A stretch of DNA of 64,000 nt from Agelas oroides (lineage: Eukaryota > Porifera > Demospongiae > Agelasida > Agelasidae). Below the pieces are notes generated by a model. The model was given only the letters and a program-made list of their open reading frames with translations. It was not told the origin of the DNA and ran no database searches. The translations under genes and the position numbers were made by a program. Of this stretch, positions 60,033 through 64,000 are shown one piece after another (within the stretch, counting starts at the first letter, position 1; the number at the start of each line of letters is the position of its first letter). The stretch covers positions 25,137,174 through 25,201,173 of the forward strand of contig OX422184.1 of assembly GCA_949130485.1 (NCBI GenBank), given 5' to 3'.

Positions 60033-60113
60033 TAGCCTCATTCCCAGGCCACTTCCAGATTTTTATCTGACAGCTGTGCAATAAAATGTGGGAGTGGCCT
60101 GGGAGCAAGGCTA
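60033..60113. mobile_element. 81-bp palindrome of the AGCCTCGTTCCCAGGC family
   Basis: TAGCCTCATTCCCAGGCCAC and GTGGCCTGGGAGCAAGGCTA flank a stem shared with 27565-27674 (AGATTTTTATCTGACAGCTG). Confidence 0.9.
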
Positions 60114-60240
60114 AACAAGATGTAGGTAGGAGCTCTGGGTCCATACATACATGTGAGACATTACATTGTACAAGTTAGTATCAAAATCAAAACCATGAGG
60201 ATTATGAGTATTTTGTACACTGTAAGTCTTCGCAACAAGT

Positions 60241-60332
60241 TAGTCTCATTCCCAGGCCTTACTGCCATCCACTTTTTGATCACTTGCAGTTTTCGCAGGC
60301 TGTATCAAAACTGGGAAGGCCTGGGAACAAGG
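60241..60332. mobile_element. 92-bp palindrome of the same family, second subtype
   Basis: TCTCATTCCCAGGCCTTAC and AAGGCCTGGGAACAAGG flank TTTTTGATCACTTGCAG. This subtype is shared with 14650-15189 and 61652-61942. Confidence 0.85.
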
Positions 60333-60714
60333 ATGTATGTACAATTGTGGGGATTGCAGTAGGCAGCCATGCATACAGTGTGTGGCATGCAGTCATATGG
60401 CCTGTATTCTCTACGTAGCAACAGACATGTATCCTAAGTTTGGGCTGTATCAGTGGATGGAATTTGACACTGGTATTGAACTGTGCAGTCGTCACAACTA
60501 CATATTCAATGACGATAGATCTTAAAATTAGCTGTCATGGTAGTTGGCAAAATTTTAATTTGCAATGTTCAAATCACACTCTGGTAATCTTCAGGCAGGC
60601 TATAGCTATCACACAGGTACAAACATATTCACAAGACCAACTGAGGTAACTGAAATCAGTGCACTGTACTGGCTTAGTGATTTTCATTTTGTGTGTGTGT
60701 CTCTACTATCATCA

Positions 60715-60905
60715 GCCCAGCCTTCCATCCGCTTATTGCCAGGTAAAGATGTAACTAGACACCAGGATTGAGGTGTGAGCATATGGCTGCTGACCTCCCA
60801 GAAGTTAGTATTCATGAGGTATTAGTATGTCTACTGTCTCTCTTGTCTAGCCAACTACTAGCAGCTTTCCATTTAGTGTGACACAGGTAGAAAGTTTCAC
60901 TAGTA
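60715..60905 (-). pseudogene. Kelch-family gene fragment
   Basis: The segment is similar to 17914-18090 of the kelch gene: TTGCCAGGTAAAGATGTAAC and ACACCAGGATTGAGG against TTGCCAGGGAGGACTGTCAC and GGCACCAGGATCGAGG, then CTAGCAGCTTTCCATTTAGT against CTAGCAGCTGTCCATTTAGT. It has indels and no open frame, so it is a decayed partial copy. Confidence 0.75.
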
Positions 60906-60918
60906 GACTGACTTTGGT

Positions 60919-60921
<3 letters not shown>

Positions 60922-60997
<76 letters not shown>
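60922..60997. repeat. (CA)n microsatellite
   Basis: 76 bp of uninterrupted CA, immediately 3' of the kelch fragment. Confidence 0.98.
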
Positions 60998-60999
<2 letters not shown>

Positions 61000-61139
61000 A
61001 TGCTCTCATACTTCCAATCCCTTTATCGTTTGCACTTGCAATCTGAAGAGTGGGGGAACAGTGAAGGCCATATAGGTCATTTTAAGATTGCATTGTGCTG
61101 AATTACTGGACAGGGTAGATAAGGGGCTTGGTCACTTCA

Positions 61140-61405
61140 TCAGTCATGCATTCTCCCTCTTTTCCTCCTTTCCCTTCGTACCCCTCTCCTCTCTCCTCTC
61201 TTTCATCCTTCCCTTCTTCTTCCTCTCCTACCTCCGTTCCCATTCCTAGCTCTCTCTCCCTTCCTCTTTTTTTTTTTTCTCCCTGGCTCTCTTCTCTTCC
61301 CTTCCTAGCACTCTTCTTTTCCCACCCTTTCATCCTTCTCTGTTCTCCCTGCTTCCCCTCTCTTCCTCTCCTTTCCCTCCTCCTTCCCCTTCCTCTCTTC
61401 TCCAA
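61140..61405. repeat. Polypyrimidine low-complexity tract
   Basis: CTTCCCTTC/CTCTCCTCTC-rich sequence with a T12 run near 61270. Frames across it are artefacts. Confidence 0.9.
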
Positions 61406-61422
61406 AATTTAATATGCACACT

Positions 61423-61592
61423 CACGCACACGTGCACACACACACACACACACACATGCATGCACACACACACACACACACACACAGCCTGACGATGGTC
61501 CAAGGGTGGGTGGTCCTGGTACTGGTGGAAGGACAGGAGGAGGAGGAGGAGGAGGAGGAGGAGGAGGAGGAGGAGGAGGAGGAGGAGGAGGA
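61423..61592. repeat. (CA)n and (GGA)n microsatellites
   Basis: CA repeat with CATG interruptions (61423-61487), then unique sequence, then about 19 GGA triplets (61536-61592). Confidence 0.95.
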
Positions 61593-61651
61593 TTGTACAT
61601 TGATATGAAAATTTTGATGACATTCACGAATGTGCGGGTTGGTATGCAGGA

Positions 61652-61942
61652 GTAGCCTTGTTATGATACGAGGCTGTTCCCACCATCCAGTTTTTGGTTG
61701 CATGTATAAGACCTGGTACTTCATGTCCTGTGTGATGGAGTGACTGCAACATCTCTGGAGTGAGCTCATTGTTCCATGAGTGTATGAAGCATGTTCTCGT
61801 TCCTAGTGTTACTGAGTCTGGGAACAAGACTAAATACTGGCAATGTGAATAAGCTCCAGCTGGGCCATGCATTCCTGAAGTTTTTGCATACTGCAAGTGA
61901 TCAAAACTGGAGGTGGGAACAGCCTGCATGGAAAGGAGGCTA
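61652..61942. mobile_element. Foldback element of the AGCCTCGTTCCCAGGC family
   Basis: The left part (TACGAGGCTGTTCCCACC, CATCCAGTTTTTGG) and right part (TGCAAGTGATCAAAACTGG, GGTGGGAACAGCCTGC, GGAGGCTA) are inverted around about 190 bp. Confidence 0.7.
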
Positions 61943-62316
61943 AGAGTGTGTTTGCATGTGTGTGAGTAGCTAGCTGCATGATCCTGTAATTCATAGCTGC
62001 TCCCTTTCAGCATTGAGCATCATTGGCAGCAGCAGAGCTTTGAACGTGTAACCACATGACAAATATTAGCATTCTTTTACACACAGATCTTTGTTTACAC
62101 AATAACTTGCTGTGTGTAAAGGACATTCCAGGCACAACATGGTTGCCAGTACACAGTGTAATGCTATTACAACACTGCAAGAATAATAGGCAAATCTAAC
62201 TGCATGGATAATGGTAACCAAATGTACATGAAACATTCATTAAACAATCATTGTCATACAATGTTACAGAACTATTTATTAGTAGAGTCACAAGTATACA
62301 CAAGAGTTAGTCTTCC
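61943..62316. other. Short intergenic stretch
   Basis: No gene recognised; it probably includes the 3' flank of the minus-strand paralogue that ends at 62317. Confidence 0.4.
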
Positions 62317-63970
62317 CTATGCTTCAACCACTTCTTCTGTTGTCTCAGCAGTGGCATGTTCTTGTGGCATGTGGGATGGTAGTTCATACTCCTCTGGGTT
62401 GTTCAGCCGGTCTGGCAGGGAGCCTGTAGGAGACTTTGGTTCTGCTTCAGCTTTTTGTAGATTTCTGATTGCTACTTTCAAAGATGCACACTTCTTTTTA
62501 AAGTATTGAGTGATGCCAGTTACATCTGCCAACTGAAAGACAAGGATGCCAATGAATGTTGCAAATGCTATGGAGACAGAGGTGTACCCAACTGCATCCT
62601 GATTTCCTCCTGAGAGTTTGACAAAGAAAGTAGCAGCGGCCAAGATGATCAAGTTCAAAGCAAATGAACCTTCAAGAGCATCTAGACACCGATTCCTGTA
62701 AACCCCACCACTGACCCAAGCCCACAAATGAAGCATTCCAGTTGCTAGCTACTAGGATTGCTAGCAGGTTAACACTAGGGTCGTGCTGAGGATTGAAAGC
62801 AAACACTAAAAAAAGAATGAAGCGAAGCACAAGCAGCAGTCCAGGCCAGTAGCGATGTTTTGCTTTGTAGGGAGCATGGTATGAATCAATGAATGGTTTC
62901 AGCCTAGCATTGTTGACCCATGAGAAGAGCCTCAAGTGTGATATTGCCTGCAGCCACTGACCAAAAAGAAGCAGGACAGTGTAAGGAAGAAAGAGGGAGA
63001 GAAAGACAAGAACTGCCACTATGAACAGTGGAATGTGTTTGCCAGCAAAATAGTTGATATTTGCATCATACAGCCACGCACTTCTGTTGTATGTTGGGTA
63101 TTCAAGGTAGGTGATATAAAACACAGTGATCAGTGTGCGAAGGATCTTTGTATATGAGAGGAGGATGAGTGTTGCCAACACAGAAACAGGGTTATTGCCA
63201 AGCAGCTTTGCAAATCTGGGTGAGTAGTTGCTAACAAGAATCACAAGTCCTACTAACATCCAAATGTATGCAGGAAACACAAACTGCAGCCATGTTTGCT
63301 GTAGGCATCCATTCCATTGTAGAAACACATTTCAATTCCAAAGTCAAGGTTTAGCCATGCAATAAACATCGAGAAAACAACAGTGGATTCCGCCGGTAGA
63401 AAGATTGTACAATTGACTCCAACAATGTTGGCATAGAATACTAAGCCACCGAGTGTTCCTGTAGCCACTGTCAGTTTGCAGACTAGGAGCAAGAAGATCA
63501 GTGCTACTCCCATCACTGCAAAAGGAATTAACAAGGCAAGATTACTGTTGATGCACTGTTTACAGTGAGATGTGCCTAGTACCAGACTGTAACCTTTCTT
63601 GCAAGCTCCACACAAGAGGCCTGACCTGTTTGCACACTGAATATCTGTGTTGTTGCGAGAAATAACCACTTTATCGTTAGCACAGTAGTCAAAGGGGCAC
63701 TGTGGGTGGAGAATTAGTCCATCAGATTGATTATCAAACCCAATCCAAAAGTGTTGGCCAGAATCACGTGTTATTTGTCCTAATCCATTTGTTATATTGC
63801 AGTTGTTTGTATAGTGGGCAAGTCTTGGCTCACAGACACATGATCTTGCTGACTCAGAAATATTGAATCCAGGTGGGCAGGTTTGAGACAAGGTCACTTC
63901 AATTTGTAGTTTATCCTTAGGTGATGAACATGGGCTTCCTTCTGGGTATAAGTTCATGATCACACGCTGA
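62317..63970 (-). pseudogene. Paralogue of the beta-helix/multi-TM protein, C-terminal exon with two frameshifts
   Basis: From an acceptor (CTGTTTCAG at 63970) the minus strand encodes the same C-terminal region as 57330-58994: CPPGFNISESARSCVCEPRL, GLLCGACKKGYS, the membrane spans and the tail with PKSPTGSLPDRLNNPEEYE. Two lesions break the frame. Near 63300, AGCAAACATGG replaces AGCAAAACATGG of the other copy (one A lost). Near 62750, GTAGCTAGCAACTGG contains an extra TAGC, a 4-bp tandem duplication. Coding similarity is otherwise continuous, so the lesions are young or are assembly errors. The ectodomain exons lie beyond the window's right edge. The gene is convergent with the intact copy. 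Confidence 0.88.
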
Positions 63971-64000
63971 AACAGTGAAAATACTCTGTAGTTGAATGCG

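Overview
The window is nuclear DNA from a metazoan, most likely a demosponge. Genes have introns with GT/AG boundaries. There are many CA/GT and polypurine microsatellites and a dense, layered load of transposable elements. Two gene types seen here, a coiled-coil kelch-repeat protein and a beta-helix ectodomain fused to a multi-span membrane region, are, as far as I recall, expanded in sponge genomes. That taxonomic call is inference: no rRNA, organelle or unambiguous marker gene is present, and no prokaryotic operon or CRISPR array was seen.

Layout. 1-3057 holds the 5' part of a Ty3/gypsy-type LTR retrotransposon on the minus strand: LTR, a primer-binding site matching tRNA-Ser(GCT), then one open gag-pro-RT-RNase H frame that leaves the window before integrase. 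It lies in the same orientation inside, or at the end of, an intron of an F-BAR plus RhoGAP gene (3469-15750, minus). At least nine exons of that gene can be joined with consistent phases. Its introns are packed with microsatellites, foldback elements, a DIRS-like reverse transcriptase scrap, an 88-bp tandem array that copies a splice donor, and a full-length Crypton-type tyrosine recombinase ORF (12481-13929). 17846-20104 is a kelch-family gene broken by one in-frame stop and one frameshift. 20711-21678 is a TTAA-flanked TIR element.

21944-35716 (minus) carries a multi-exon gene of unknown identity with proline-rich exons and a coiled coil built from phase-0 mini-exons of whole-heptad length. 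A roughly 2.5-kb inverted duplication (32513-35011) with telomere-like repeats in its spacer sits among its upstream exons. 36840-39440 is a decayed LINE endonuclease/RT fused to a PIF1/Helitron-type helicase remnant.

40605-54500 is almost wholly transposable: a 3.3-kb foldback; element B (44008-46499, 9-bp target duplication); and element A (46511-54500), about 8 kb, with TIRs longer than 200 bp, a 9-bp target duplication, a SANT/Myb-like multi-exon transposase-type gene and a convergent HIRAN-like gene. Element A is interrupted by element C, which contains MITE D. 55554-58994 (plus) is the best intact gene, a 1146-aa beta-helix/multi-TM protein encoded without introns. A convergent paralogue at 62317-63970 (minus) has an intron and two small frameshifting lesions.

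Element A with its two genes is the strongest candidate for an under-described system. The heptad-phased mini-exon gene is the most unusual host gene. All domain calls come from reading the sequence, without database searches.
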